33,480 nucleotides of DNA from an uncultured Desulfobacterales bacterium (GTDB lineage Bacteria; Desulfobacterota; Desulfobacteria; Desulfobacterales; JAHEIW01): the NCBI GenBank assembly GCA_947259495.1, contig CAMYLV010000037.1, forward strand, positions 1 through 33,480, read 5' to 3'. A model generated the notes under the pieces. The model did no database searches, was not told the DNA's origin, and was given only the letters and a program-made list of their open reading frames with translations. Positions 26,073-33,480 of this stretch are shown here, one piece after another. The position numbers and the translations under genes were made by a program. Positions within the stretch are counted from its first letter, which is position 1. Each line of letters opens with the position of its first letter.

Positions 26073-26832
26073 AGAAGAAAAAATCCCGTTTACCTCACAT
26101 CTTGAGGAGCTCAGGAGTCGGCTGATTAAAATCTTTATTGCGGTCGGTATCGGTTTTGCGGCTTCTTATGGTTTCAAAGAGATATTGTTCAATATCTTGG
26201 TGCGCCCTTTAGTAAAGGTGATGGATCCGGGAGATCACCTGATCTTTACCGGCCTGCCGGAGGCGTTTTTCACTTACCTGAAAGTGTCGCTGCTAGCAGG
26301 CTTGATGCTGGCCAGCCCGGTAATCCTTTATCAATTCTGGATGTTTGTGGCACCGGGTCTTTACAAAACAGAGCGCCGGCTGATGGGCCCCATCGTGATG
26401 CTTTCCTCGTTTTTTTTTATCGCCGGAGCGCTGTTCGGCTATTTTATCGTGTTTCCCTGGGGCTTTAAGTTTTTTTTGGGATTTGCCACCGAATCCATCC
26501 GCCCCCTGCCGTCCATGAAAGAATACCTGGCGTTTTCAGCCAAATTGCTGCTGGCCTTCGGGCTGGTATTTGAACTGCCCATGGTGCTGACATTTATGGC
26601 GCGTCTGGGTATCGTTTCCGTCGATTTTCTGAAGCGCAATCGTAAATACGCCCTGCTGCTGTTTTTCGCCGGCGCCGCTATTCTGACCCCACCGGATGTT
26701 GTCACCCAGGTGATGATGGCCCTTCCGCTGATGGTCATGTATGAGCTCAGCATCATCGGCGCCCGGTTTTTTGGCAAAAAAAAGCCTACACCCGAAACTG
26801 AAGAAGATAAAGCCGGGCAAAGTGCCTCTTAG
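26062..26832 (+). CDS. tatC: Sec-independent protein translocase subunit TatC
   Basis: This 256-residue inner-membrane protein with six expected membrane helices is the receptor for twin-arginine signal peptides. Family motifs include [15 protein letters not shown] at the N-terminus, [21 protein letters not shown] in the first half and [11 protein letters not shown] followed by [17 protein letters not shown]. The start lies within the tatB tail, so expression is coupled. Molybdopterin guanylyltransferase (mobA) nearby fits Tat export of molybdoenzymes. Confidence 0.96.
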   Translation: MLDEEEKIPFTSHLEELRSRLIKIFIAVGIGFAASYGFKEILFNILVRPLVKVMDPGDHLIFTGLPEAFFTYLKVSLLAGLMLASPVILYQFWMFVAPGLYKTERRLMGPIVMLSSFFFIAGALFGYFIVFPWGFKFFLGFATESIRPLPSMKEYLAFSAKLLLAFGLVFELPMVLTFMARLGIVSVDFLKRNRKYALLLFFAGAAILTPPDVVTQVMMALPLMVMYELSIIGARFFGKKKPTPETEEDKAGQSAS

Positions 26833-27016
26833 ATTTTGGCCACCCGGAACCAAACTTGTGTCGCTTAAAAAAATGTCGTCTTTAAAAGCCTGACAGACGT
26901 CAACTTCAGTGGGCAGTCTTAAAATCCTGTTGCAAACAGATTTAACATTTCGTCGAATTAATTATAATCATATTATTTTCAATAAGTTATGTGATTTTTA
27001 AGCCAGATGTTTGTGA

Positions 27017-27045
27017 TTGACAGAATGTTTTTGGCCTGATAAGAA
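27017..27045 (+). promoter_or_regulatory. Candidate sigma-70-type promoter of the cytochrome c3 gene
   Basis: A consensus TTGACA (27017-27022) is spaced 17 nt from a weaker -10 TAAGAA (27040-27045). Transcription would start near 27052, with the ribosome-binding site AAAGGAGGGGAAG at 27091-27103. Confidence 0.35.
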
Positions 27046-27111
27046 ATGAGTCTTAATTTAGCAAGCATGGATAAAGGAAAACCGCTGACCAAAGGAGGGG
27101 AAGAGATAACC

Positions 27112-27609
27112 ATGAATAAAACGTTGTGGATTTTGGTTGTTGTCGCAAGCGCTGCCCTGTTTCTTGCCGCTGGAATTTATGCCAAAACAGTTCCGGATGT
27201 CATTCCATTGCAGGACCCGGCCTATAAGGAGCATAAAAAAGGGGTTGTCCAATTTTCCCATGGAAAACACCAGAAGGATTATGCTAAAGAGTACGCGGAT
27301 CTTTACGGAAAAGGCTGCGGTGAATGCCACCATGACAAAGACGGCAAGCCGCTGTCCAATCTGAAAGAAGGCGACCCGGTTCAAAAGTGTATCGAGTGTC
27401 ACAAGAAGCCCAGTGAGGTACCCAAAGAACTTAAGAAGCAATGGCGCGAAAAAAAAGTTAAAAAAGCCGAACAGAAAAAAATAAAGCTTGAATATCACGC
27501 CGAAGCCTATCACATGAACTGCCGGGGTTGTCACAAAGCGTTCAACAAGAAATATAAGCCCAAAAAAGCGCCGACAACCTGCACCAAGTGCCATCCGAAA
27601 AAAGAATAA
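27112..27609 (+). CDS. Tetraheme cytochrome c3 (class III)
   Basis: This 165-residue periplasmic electron carrier has a signal peptide at about 1-23 (hydrophobic core, cleavage after IYAKT-like Ala). Four CxxCH heme sites are visible: CGECH, CIECH, CRGCH and CTKCH. Distal-type histidines occur in FSHGKHQKDY and EYHAEAYHMN, as in cytochromes c3 that pass electrons between hydrogenases and membrane complexes of sulfate reducers. A Lys-rich insert (about 105-130) is longer than in many homologues. The frame is open from 27046, but the ATG at 27112 starts the signal peptide and has a strong ribosome-binding site. Confidence 0.92.
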   Translation: MNKTLWILVVVASAALFLAAGIYAKTVPDVIPLQDPAYKEHKKGVVQFSHGKHQKDYAKEYADLYGKGCGECHHDKDGKPLSNLKEGDPVQKCIECHKKPSEVPKELKKQWREKKVKKAEQKKIKLEYHAEAYHMNCRGCHKAFNKKYKPKKAPTTCTKCHPKKE

Positions 27610-27631
27610 TCATAGTATCCTGCTCCCGTAC

Positions 27632-27668
27632 AAGAAAGGCGTGCATCATATTGATGCGCGCCTTTCTT
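27632..27668 (+). terminator. Terminator hairpin after cytochrome c3
   Basis: A 17-bp stem (AAGAAAGGCGTGCATCA with TGATGCGCGCCTTTCTT, one G-U pair) with a 3-nt loop lies 23 nt after the stop. No long T run follows, but the stability and position argue for termination. Confidence 0.6.
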
Positions 27669-27741
27669 ATGGAATGATCCAATGAATTCTTAATTTATCA
27701 TTTTAGAAAAAGTAGAATTAAACCGATCTCAAAAATAGTAG

Positions 27742-27844
27742 ATTACGCTCAAGGGCAAGGCGAAAACCGATTCAAAAGTGGAGCATACACGTTAGTATTC
27801 GAGCATTTTGAATCGGTTTTGAACACAGCCCTTGGGCGTTAGAT
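27742..27844. repeat. Nested palindrome overlapping the 3' end of a methyltransferase gene
   Basis: Outer arms CGCTCAAGGGC (from 27746) and GCCCTTGGGCG enclose perfect 15-bp inner arms AAAACCGATTCAAAA (27763-27777) and TTTTGAATCGGTTTT (27806-27820). The tip is partly paired. The stop codon at 27772 and about 20 codons of the methyltransferase gene lie within it. Confidence 0.7.
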
Positions 27845-28614
27845 GCATTCCAGGCAGATTCAAAATTACTTCCGGCGTAAAGCCCCACTAAATCTTGCAT
27901 TTCATGAAGCCGAAAACCGGACAGGATCACAAAACTGCCGCTGTCGGTTAGCCGCGAAATTTGAGGATAAAAGTTTTTCAGACTCGGGTACCGCAAGTTG
28001 GCAATCACCAACGGATAAGAAGCATCGATCGCCTCGATTTTACGATCAGCGATGATGAGCCGATCGTTGAGGTGATTGAGGTTCAGATTTTCAGTGGCTT
28101 CCGCAATGGCACAGGGATCGACATCAATGCCCAGTCCTTTTTTTACCCCCAGGCAAACGGCGGCAATTGCCAGAATGCCAGAGCCGGTGCCGATGTCCAG
28201 AACAGAACAGTCCGCGCTGAGCCAATTCGGACGCATTGTTTTTAGAACATATTCGATGGCTCTGACCGACAGCCGCGTGGTCGGATGCCGGCCGCCGCCG
28301 AAGGCCGCCCCGGACTTTATGATGACAACCACATCATCGGGAGCTGCTTGAAATCGATGCCCCGGTGGCGTGACCACCACCTGGTCTGAAATGCGCACCG
28401 GTTTATTAAACGATAACACCAGATAAGTGCTGCCGAATTCATAGGTATATTCCAACTCGCCTTTAGCTACTAAAGCCTTCAGCAATGCTTTCGCGCGGGT
28501 TTTATCCAGGCCGTAAATTGCGGAGATGGTTTTTTCAAGATACCGGGGTGTTAACCGGGCAGGTGATGCGGCTAGAGTTTCAAGAAGTGCATTTTCAATC
28601 CTCTGGATATCCAT
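27772..28614 (-). CDS. PrmA-like methyltransferase with DsrD-like N-terminal domain
   Basis: This 280-residue protein has two parts. Residues about 1-70 look like a winged helix and resemble DsrD: AKALLKALVAKGELEY (41-56) and GSTYL (61-65) match AKKVINRLVQEEVLEY and GSTSL at the same positions of the DsrD encoded at 30128. From about 90 it is PrmA-like: GAAFGGGRHPTTRLS (102-116), the SAM loop LDIGTGSGILAIAA (139-152) and VIANLRYPSL. The last ~20 residues are encoded by a palindrome and look unnatural. The frame is open to 28659, but the ATG at 28614 is preferred, 10 nt after the cbiA stop. The substrate is unknown; the locus suggests a Dsr protein. Confidence 0.8.
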   Translation of the reverse strand: MDIQRIENALLETLAASPARLTPRYLEKTISAIYGLDKTRAKALLKALVAKGELEYTYEFGSTYLVLSFNKPVRISDQVVVTPPGHRFQAAPDDVVVIIKSGAAFGGGRHPTTRLSVRAIEYVLKTMRPNWLSADCSVLDIGTGSGILAIAAVCLGVKKGLGIDVDPCAIAEATENLNLNHLNDRLIIADRKIEAIDASYPLVIANLRYPSLKNFYPQISRLTDSGSFVILSGFRLHEMQDLVGLYAGSNFESAWNASNAQGLCSKPIQNARILTCMLHF

Positions 28615-28624
28615 CAATTCTGCA

Positions 28625-30082
28625 TTACTGCGCCTTTTTCTGTTGATAGGCGATCGCATTGCGCACCAGTGCCGGTGCCCAATGCGGGATGCCTAGGGCG
28701 TGGATATGGGTGTAAGTCGCCAGCACGTTTTTGTAGCAGATGCCGTCTTTGTCTCTGGTAATTCCAACCCCCCGCTGCATGCGGAAAACCAGATCCTTTT
28801 CAGCGCCGCTCCATTTCAGCACCCGGGAATAGTGAAACTCGTGTCCCCGGATCTCAGCACCGATTTCATAATAGGGGTTGTCATTTTCAACGGTCACAAC
28901 CGTATAGCCGTGACCCTGGGGCCGGGGATAGAAGTCGAAGGTCAACGGCAATACTCCGACCATGGGATAGGATTTTTCTTCGAGCACCAGTTCTTGACCC
29001 AGGTACATCAAACCGCCGCATTCGGCATATATCGGCAGGCCGTCTTCGGCCATTGCCTTGAGCGCTTTGCGGAAATTCTTATTTTCAGCCAGTTGTTGGG
29101 CATGGGTTTCCGGAAACCCACCCCCGATGTAAAGCGCATCCAATGCGGGTATTTGGTTTTGCGTCAAAGGGCTGATAAAAAGGATTTCCGCACCGGCCGC
29201 TTCCAACGCATCGATGTTTTCAGGGTAATAAAACTGAAAGGCGGAGTCCTTGATGATGCCAATCTTCGGCCTCTCAGCTTCAACGCTGGCTATCTGACTG
29301 CTGAAATCTGTTTTCTGTCCGCTGTCTTCTACCTTCTGTTCTCTGTCCTTTGCAACGAGCGGCGGTAAACCCTGGATGCAATCAAAAATCGCGTCCAGAT
29401 CAATGTGCTCGCTGGCGATGCGCGCAGCGGCAGCGATGGATTCGCCGGCCCAGTCATGTTCAGGGGTGGGCACCAGACCCATGTGGCGTTCCGGAAAAAT
29501 CTGGATTTTCAACTTGGGAATGGCACCGAGAACCGGAATTCCGCAATAGTGTTCGATATTGTCACGCAGGATGCGTTCGTGGCGGGCTCCCGCCACCCGG
29601 TTGAGCACGACCCCTTTAATCACCACCTCCGGATCAAACTGAATGAGGCCGGAGATGACCGCCGCCATCGTGCGGGTAATCTTGGTGCAATCCACACACA
29701 GCAATACCGGGGTCTTCAGCAATTTACCCAGTTCAGCCGTACTGGTGCTGCCGGCCAGATCGATACCGTCATAGAGCCCGCGGTTGCCCTCGATGACGGC
29801 AACATCATCTTTGTGCGTGTGAGTCAGAAAGGACTGTAAAATTTGAGGTGTCTCTAAAAGAAAAGTGTCCAGATTATAACAGGGCCGGTTGGCCGCCAGG
29901 GCCAACCAGCCCGTATCGATATAGTCTGGACCTTTTTTAAAGGGTGCGATTGACTTATTGCCTTTTTTCCAGGCGGCAATCAGTCCGATGGAAAGGATGG
30001 TCTTACCCGAACCGCCCCGCAGGGCGGCAATCATAATTCGGGGAAAATCAATTATTTCCAGTTGTTTCGAAATAGCGCTCAA
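28625..30082 (-). CDS. cbiA: CbiA/CobB-family glutamine-dependent amidotransferase, probable DsrN
   Basis: The 485 residues comprise an N-terminal ATP-dependent synthetase domain with P-loop GGSGKT (23-28) and a C-terminal class I glutamine amidotransferase domain with nucleophile Cys355 (YAECGGLMYLG). The family amidates cobyrinate a- and c-carboxylates. Next to dsrABD the homologue is known as DsrN, thought to amidate siroheme to the siroheme amide of sulfite reductase; that assignment is from context. Residues about 245-268, between the domains, are encoded by a CTGT-type simple repeat. The start is a TTG without a clear ribosome-binding site; ATG at residue 17 seems too late. Confidence 0.87.
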   Translation of the reverse strand: MSAISKQLEIIDFPRIMIAALRGGSGKTILSIGLIAAWKKGNKSIAPFKKGPDYIDTGWLALAANRPCYNLDTFLLETPQILQSFLTHTHKDDVAVIEGNRGLYDGIDLAGSTSTAELGKLLKTPVLLCVDCTKITRTMAAVISGLIQFDPEVVIKGVVLNRVAGARHERILRDNIEHYCGIPVLGAIPKLKIQIFPERHMGLVPTPEHDWAGESIAAAARIASEHIDLDAIFDCIQGLPPLVAKDREQKVEDSGQKTDFSSQIASVEAERPKIGIIKDSAFQFYYPENIDALEAAGAEILFISPLTQNQIPALDALYIGGGFPETHAQQLAENKNFRKALKAMAEDGLPIYAECGGLMYLGQELVLEEKSYPMVGVLPLTFDFYPRPQGHGYTVVTVENDNPYYEIGAEIRGHEFHYSRVLKWSGAEKDLVFRMQRGVGITRDKDGICYKNVLATYTHIHALGIPHWAPALVRNAIAYQQKKAQ

Positions 30083-30127
30083 ATATCAGGATAAAAATAA
30101 ATCCGGCATATGGGGCAATAAAACCGC

Positions 30128-30373
30128 TTAGTCTTCGTCTTCAGCATGTGCCTGCTTGCCGGTACCTTTAAGTCCGTATAATGACGTACTGCCGCTGGAC
30201 CAGTATTCCAGAACCTCTTCCTGAACCAGGCGATTGATGACCTTCTTGGCCTCGCGCGGTTTGGACTCTAAAATCTTGGCCAGGTCATTAAAATAAAATT
30301 TGGACTTGGTTTTTAATTTCTTTTCCAACGCTGCGACGATTTTCGCTTTTGATTCTTCGTAATCAAGAGCCAT
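30128..30373 (-). CDS. dsrD: Dissimilatory sulfite reductase-associated protein DsrD
   Basis: This 81-residue winged-helix protein is encoded after dsrB in sulfate reducers and is known as an activator of DsrAB sulfite reduction. The characteristic segments SKFYFND (24-30) and VLEYWSSGSTSLYGLKG (54-70) are present, with a charged tail. Its presence marks the reductive (sulfate/sulfite-reducing) type of dsr locus. The ATG has AGAGGGAAATT upstream. A stable hairpin lies between dsrB and this gene and could lower or separate its expression. Confidence 0.96.
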   Translation of the reverse strand: MALDYEESKAKIVAALEKKLKTKSKFYFNDLAKILESKPREAKKVINRLVQEEVLEYWSSGSTSLYGLKGTGKQAHAEDED

Positions 30374-30396
30374 AATTTCCCTCTTTTCAGCAAAAG

Positions 30397-30429
30397 GCAG
30401 GGGGCAGCCATAATGGTGGTGCCCCCTGC
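30397..30429 (-). terminator. Intercistronic hairpin between dsrB and dsrD
   Basis: A GC-rich stem of at least 10 bp, GCAGGGGGCA with TGCCCCCTGC, and further pairing of CCA/TGG around the loop lie 17 nt after the dsrB stop. On the minus strand it is followed by CTTTTG only, so partial termination or mRNA 3'-end protection is more likely than full termination. Confidence 0.6.
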
Positions 30430-30445
30430 TGGTTTAATTTTGCGC

Positions 30446-31591
30446 TTAAAACTTGAATTGCGTGGTCTGGCGCCATGTATAATAAGCCGGATCACGGAAA
30501 TCATCGATCAGATGGTGGGTAAATTCAAGTTCGCATTGTTCAAAGAATCTTTCCCATCCGATGCGCTCGGCCCATTCGCCCAGACGCTCGTATTTGTTGG
30601 CGCCTTTCTCGTAGGCCTGCACCATATTTTTGATGACGTCTGTTGTTTTCGGCCAGCGCGGTGGTTCATTCGGGATGAAGGCCACAACCACCTTGGAAAA
30701 CTTCGGTGTGCTGATGCGGTTGGACACCTTACCACCGGCCATGATGACGATGCCGTCACCTTCCTGGTCGGCCAGGGGCATGGAGGGGCACATGGTGTAA
30801 CAGTTGCCGCAGAACATACAGCGTTCTTCCTTGACAGCCACACTGTTGACTTTTTGTCCGCCGACCTCGATTTTGGCCGGTTTAATGGCGGCCGTCGGGC
30901 AAGCGGCGATGGCCAGTGGAATCTCGCACATTTTATCCAGATATTCATGGTCCAGCATCGGCGGTTTGCGATGGTAGCCCAGAATCGCAATATCCGAACA
31001 ATGCACCGCACCGCACATGTTCAGGCAGCAGGCCAGCGATACGCGCAGCTTGGCCGGCAGTTTGTGCTCTTTAAAATAATCAAAGAGCACATCCATGGTG
31101 GCCTTGACCGGCCCGGAGGCATCGGTGGCCGGTGTGTGACAATGAATCCAGCCCTGGGTGTGCACGATATTGGTGATGGATGTACCGGTTCCGCCCACCG
31201 GGAATTTGAAGCTGCCGCCGGCAAACTTGCGGCTTTCAAGGTCTTTGATCAGCGGGTCGACTTTGCTTTCCTCGGCCACCATAAACTCGATATTGTTGCG
31301 GGTAGTGAACCGCAGGTGACCGCCGCAGTGTTTCTCGGCGATTTCGCAAATCTCACGGATGTGGGTGGTACTCATAAGTCGCGCGCCCCCACAGCGAACC
31401 GTCCAAACTTTGTCGCCGGATTCGGCCACATGCACCAATACGCCGGGTTTGATGACATCATGATACAGCCATTTGCCCTTGTTTTTGGCAATCACCGGTG
31501 GATAAAAATCGTCGTATTTTCGCGGACCGATGTCTGAAATTCTGTTTTCCATCGGTTTGTCAGGATTGTAACCTGATGATACAAATGCCAT
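30446..31591 (-). CDS. dsrB: Dissimilatory sulfite reductase subunit beta
   Basis: This 381-residue subunit of the cytoplasmic DsrAB enzyme reduces sulfite with DsrC as partner. The siroheme/4Fe-4S region has Cys151, Cys188, Cys189, Cys193 and Cys231 ([22 protein letters not shown]). The inserted ferredoxin domain binds a second cluster through Cys258, Cys261, Cys264 and Cys268 ([11 protein letters not shown]). The length is normal and the frame intact. The ATG has AGGGGGATAAGACC upstream, and the gene starts 12 bp after the dsrA stop. Confidence 0.97.
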   Translation of the reverse strand: MAFVSSGYNPDKPMENRISDIGPRKYDDFYPPVIAKNKGKWLYHDVIKPGVLVHVAESGDKVWTVRCGGARLMSTTHIREICEIAEKHCGGHLRFTTRNNIEFMVAEESKVDPLIKDLESRKFAGGSFKFPVGGTGTSITNIVHTQGWIHCHTPATDASGPVKATMDVLFDYFKEHKLPAKLRVSLACCLNMCGAVHCSDIAILGYHRKPPMLDHEYLDKMCEIPLAIAACPTAAIKPAKIEVGGQKVNSVAVKEERCMFCGNCYTMCPSMPLADQEGDGIVIMAGGKVSNRISTPKFSKVVVAFIPNEPPRWPKTTDVIKNMVQAYEKGANKYERLGEWAERIGWERFFEQCELEFTHHLIDDFRDPAYYTWRQTTQFKF

Positions 31592-31603
31592 GGTCTTATC
31601 CCC

Positions 31604-32098
31604 CTATCTCTGATGATATTTTCTAAATTCGTTGACATCACGTTCGAATCCGCCCGGCACCTCGTCTGCTTTCCAGAAGATGTACGGGTTGGATCGCGGC
31701 TCCTTAACCATGCGCGGATCGGGCTTTAGGCCAGTGGCCTCCAGTAGCTTCTGGAAGCCCTGGCGTTTCATCAGCTCGCCGAGCCGCTCGCGGTTTTTGC
31801 CTTCTTCCATCCACCAATCCCAGATGGCCTCGATGACTTCTTTGATTTCATCATAGGGCTCTTCGGCTTTGACGAAGGGCACCAGCATCGAGCTCATCTG
31901 GGCACCATCGAGAATCGGGGCTTTGGCGCCGACAAGGATGGAAAGACCGGTGTCTTTTCCGATACGAAGCGCTCTGGGCATGACATTGATGCAGTGCATG
32001 CAGCGGTTGCATTCCTTGTTTTCGATCATCAGCTTGTCACCTTCCATCCACATGCACTCGGTGGGGCAAAGATCCACTCGGTGGGGCAAAGATCGCAT
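31604..32098 (-). CDS. dsrA: Dissimilatory sulfite reductase alpha subunit, C-terminal fragment (frameshifted dsrA)
   Basis: This is the C-terminal third of DsrA. True DsrA sequence begins at [15 protein letters not shown]; the eight residues before it are out-of-frame sequence. It holds the ferredoxin-domain cysteines [13 protein letters not shown] and ends EFRKYHQR. There is no ribosome-binding site before its first ATG, so it is not an independent gene. Joining it to the upstream fragment by removing one 20-bp duplicate gives about 426 residues, close to the usual DsrA length. It is followed by dsrB after 12 bp. Confidence 0.9.
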   Translation of the reverse strand: MRSLPHRVDLCPTECMWMEGDKLMIENKECNRCMHCINVMPRALRIGKDTGLSILVGAKAPILDGAQMSSMLVPFVKAEEPYDEIKEVIEAIWDWWMEEGKNRERLGELMKRQGFQKLLEATGLKPDPRMVKEPRSNPYIFWKADEVPGGFERDVNEFRKYHQR

Positions 32099-32904
32099 AC
32101 TTCTTTCTGGATGTCGAATGCACCCCAGTCCCGACCGCTGTGGTCGTTGGCATTGGGCGCAATCTCGCCGCCGATGTAAGCCTGAACCGCTTCCGGGTCG
32201 ATGCGGATGTCATCTCTCCAGGTACCGATAAAGGCCATGTCCGCTCTTGCAATCGAAGCCACGCAGCAATTGGGGCAGCCGTCAAATTTAAATTTGAACT
32301 TATACGGAAATGCCGGCCGGTGCAGCTCATCCTGATACTCCTGGGTGAGGTGATAGCAGAGCGCCTGGGTGTCGTAGCAGGCGTATTCGCAGCGCGCCTG
32401 ACCGATGCAGTCCGAGGGCGTCCGCAGGTTTGAACCCGATCCGCCCAGGTCCTGGTTGAGGTTGTGGGTCATCTCGTAGAAGATTTCTTCCAGCTGGGGG
32501 GTGGTGGTCCCCAGAAAAATAATATCGCCGGTAGAACCGTGCATGTTTGTTAATCCCGAACCATGTGCTTCCCAGATATCACACAATTTTCTTAAAGCAT
32601 CTGAAGTATAAAACCATCCTGCAGGTTGGTTAATACGCAGAGTATGAAAGTGTGAAACATTTGGAAAGTCTTCAGGCAGATCAGAATATCTTCCAATCAC
32701 TCCGCCGCCGTATCCCATTACACCGACTATACCGCCGTGTTTCCAGTGTCCAATCCTTTCTTCATACGATCGCTCAAGCTGACCCAACAAATCTTTAGCC
32801 ATCGGATTTTTTTTGGCCTCTTCTTTTATTTCCTTCACGAAACTAGGCCATGCACCTTTTTCTAGTTCATCTAATTTTGGTGTTTTACCATTTCCATTAG
32901 CCAT
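32029..32904 (-). CDS. dsrA: Dissimilatory sulfite reductase alpha subunit, N-terminal fragment (frameshifted dsrA)
   Basis: Residues 1-276 are normal DsrA, including the cysteine motifs [11 protein letters not shown] and GCPNCCVAS of the siroheme/cluster region. After CDLCPTE a 20-bp tandem duplication shifts the frame, giving 15 foreign residues and a stop at 32029. As written the product would lack the ferredoxin domain. The ATG has AAAGGAGTCAAT upstream. The codons before about 32540 are clearly more AT-rich than those after. Intact dsrB and dsrD downstream argue that the gene is, or recently was, functional. Confidence 0.9.
   Translation of the reverse strand: MANGNGKTPKLDELEKGAWPSFVKEIKEEAKKNPMAKDLLGQLERSYEERIGHWKHGGIVGVMGYGGGVIGRYSDLPEDFPNVSHFHTLRINQPAGWFYTSDALRKLCDIWEAHGSGLTNMHGSTGDIIFLGTTTPQLEEIFYEMTHNLNQDLGGSGSNLRTPSDCIGQARCEYACYDTQALCYHLTQEYQDELHRPAFPYKFKFKFDGCPNCCVASIARADMAFIGTWRDDIRIDPEAVQAYIGGEIAPNANDHSGRDWGAFDIQKEVCDLCPTEWIFAPPSACGWKVTS
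32055..32094. repeat. Perfect 20-bp tandem duplication in dsrA
   Basis: CACTCGGTGGGGCAAAGATC occurs at 32055-32074 and again at 32075-32094 with no spacer. Because 20 is not a multiple of three, it breaks the dsrA frame; one copy restores it. Confidence 0.97.
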
Positions 32905-32939
32905 ATTGACTCCTTTAATTTTAAGAGTTATGAATATTT

Positions 32940-32968
32940 ATTATCTACATTCATTAAGGTCTTTCCAA
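32940..32968 (-). promoter_or_regulatory. Candidate promoter of the dsr operon
   Basis: On the minus strand TTGGAA (32963-32968) and GATAAT (32940-32945) are separated by 17 bp, a good sigma-70 match. They lie about 36 bp upstream of the dsrA start codon. Confidence 0.4.
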
Positions 32969-33017
32969 TAAAAAAACCAAAAATAAGGGCAAGGTTACCA
33001 AAGGCTTTAAACTCAAC

Positions 33018-33284
33018 TTAACACGCAAAACCAATGTAATTGCCCGAACAATCATCAGTACAAGAGGGTATGCTAACACTAAGTAGATCAATACCAGACA
33101 TACCTTTAAATAAATTTGAAATTGCTATAAAAGAATAGGGGATATAAGTCCAAACATCGATTTTGAATCCCCTGTCTAGAATATCAATCCCAATAAATAG
33201 TCCCAAGGTGAGTGCTGATAGAAAAAGCGTTACCTTATGAAGAGGCCAATCTTCATGTGTGCAAGATCTTTTTCTAAGGCTCAT
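33018..33284 (-). CDS. Small unrecognised membrane protein
   Basis: This 88-residue ORF is not one I recognise. A hydrophobic segment (about 19-36) and a weaker one (about 46-58) suggest one or two membrane helices, and the C-terminus has three cysteines (CTDDCSGNYIGFAC). The ATG has AGGTGG at a suitable distance. The sequence is AT-rich like its surroundings and unlike the rest of the window. It ends about 110 bp before dsrA, and no functional link is evident. Confidence 0.45.
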   Translation of the reverse strand: MSLRKRSCTHEDWPLHKVTLFLSALTLGLFIGIDILDRGFKIDVWTYIPYSFIAISNLFKGMSGIDLLSVSIPSCTDDCSGNYIGFAC

Positions 33285-33308
33285 AATTTTTCCACCTGTT
33301 AAAATCTA

Positions 33309-33480
33309 TTGTTAGTAGACGGACGAAAATTACTTAAGCACTATAGTAAAATCAATTACAAATTATTGCCGCGCTTTAAAGAACAACCTGAAGACACGCC
33401 CTTTTTTCAAAGTGTATTTGAACAGGCATATGAGTTGACAGAGGTCAGGCTCACTCGAATTTGGGAAAAAATAATTAAAA
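33309..33480 (+). CDS. Possible partial coding region running off the right edge
   Basis: One plus-strand frame is open from 33303 to the window end and reads protein-like (for example LPRFKEQPEDTPFFQSVFEQ). There is no ATG; only TTG codons at 33309 and 33366 could start it. The product is not recognised, and it could be the remains of a gene. Confidence 0.2.
   Translation, partial: MLVDGRKLLKHYSKINYKLLPRFKEQPEDTPFFQSVFEQAYELTEVRLTRIWEKIIK

Noticed and set aside
30413-31537. 374-codon plus-strand open frame opposite dsrB
   Set aside because: It is exactly antisense to the well-supported dsrB gene, has no family resemblance and is low in typical coding features.
31604-32098. The C-terminal dsrA fragment as a separate small gene
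   Set aside because: It has no ribosome-binding site and its first residues are out-of-frame sequence; it is the rest of dsrA after the 20-bp duplication.
1-33480. tRNA, rRNA or riboswitch genes
   Set aside because: I found no tRNA-like cloverleaf with a TTCGA arm, no rRNA-like stretch and no recognisable riboswitch core; the structured repeats do not match a class known to me.

Overview
The window looks like chromosomal DNA of a sulfate-reducing Desulfobacterota (class-level inference). The evidence is a dsr locus (dsrA, dsrB, dsrD, then a CbiA/DsrN-type amidotransferase) together with a tetraheme cytochrome c3, molybdopterin-synthesis genes, Tat export genes and gene contents typical of that phylum. 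No rRNA, tRNA, CRISPR array or transposase was seen.

Layout, left to right. At 1-5300 lie mtgA, an unrecognised gene, a zinc-ribbon/retropepsin protein, an NfeD-like membrane protein and a divergent inositol-monophosphatase-fold protein. At 5400-9800 lie a HAMP-PP2C phosphatase, an HD-domain protein and an MFS exporter. At 10100-14120 lie a DegP/HtrA protease and a two-component pair, all on the minus strand and plausibly concerned with the envelope. At 14300-19900 lie prmA, an unusual radical SAM protein and a receiver/PPDK-N fusion. At 20250-21824 there is an acyl-CoA synthetase. At 21900-27600 lie moaB, mobA, moaC, mltA, tatB, tatC and cytochrome c3; Tat export and Moco synthesis together suit periplasmic molybdoenzymes. 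At 27770-32900 the minus-strand dsr locus runs dsrA-dsrB-dsrD-cbiA/dsrN-methyltransferase. The last 500 bases are AT-rich and hold one small unrecognised ORF.

The most interesting points are these. (1) A PrmA-like methyltransferase closes the dsr locus, and its N-terminal domain resembles DsrD, so it may be a DsrD-methyltransferase fusion. (2) Two copies of a ~274-bp repeat with terminal inverted repeats carry a 14-bp hairpin whose stem sequence differs almost completely while pairing stays perfect and the 7-nt loop is identical. (3) A second structured repeat occurs three times, each time in the same orientation with its 3' end 8-22 nt before a start codon (mtgA, degP, mobA), and it also shows compensatory changes. 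(4) dsrA is split by a perfect 20-bp tandem duplication and has a base-composition break in its 5' half, so either the gene is damaged or the assembly is chimeric there. (5) Palindromic or simple intergenic repeats have entered coding sequence, at the C-terminus of the methyltransferase and in the linker of the CbiA protein.
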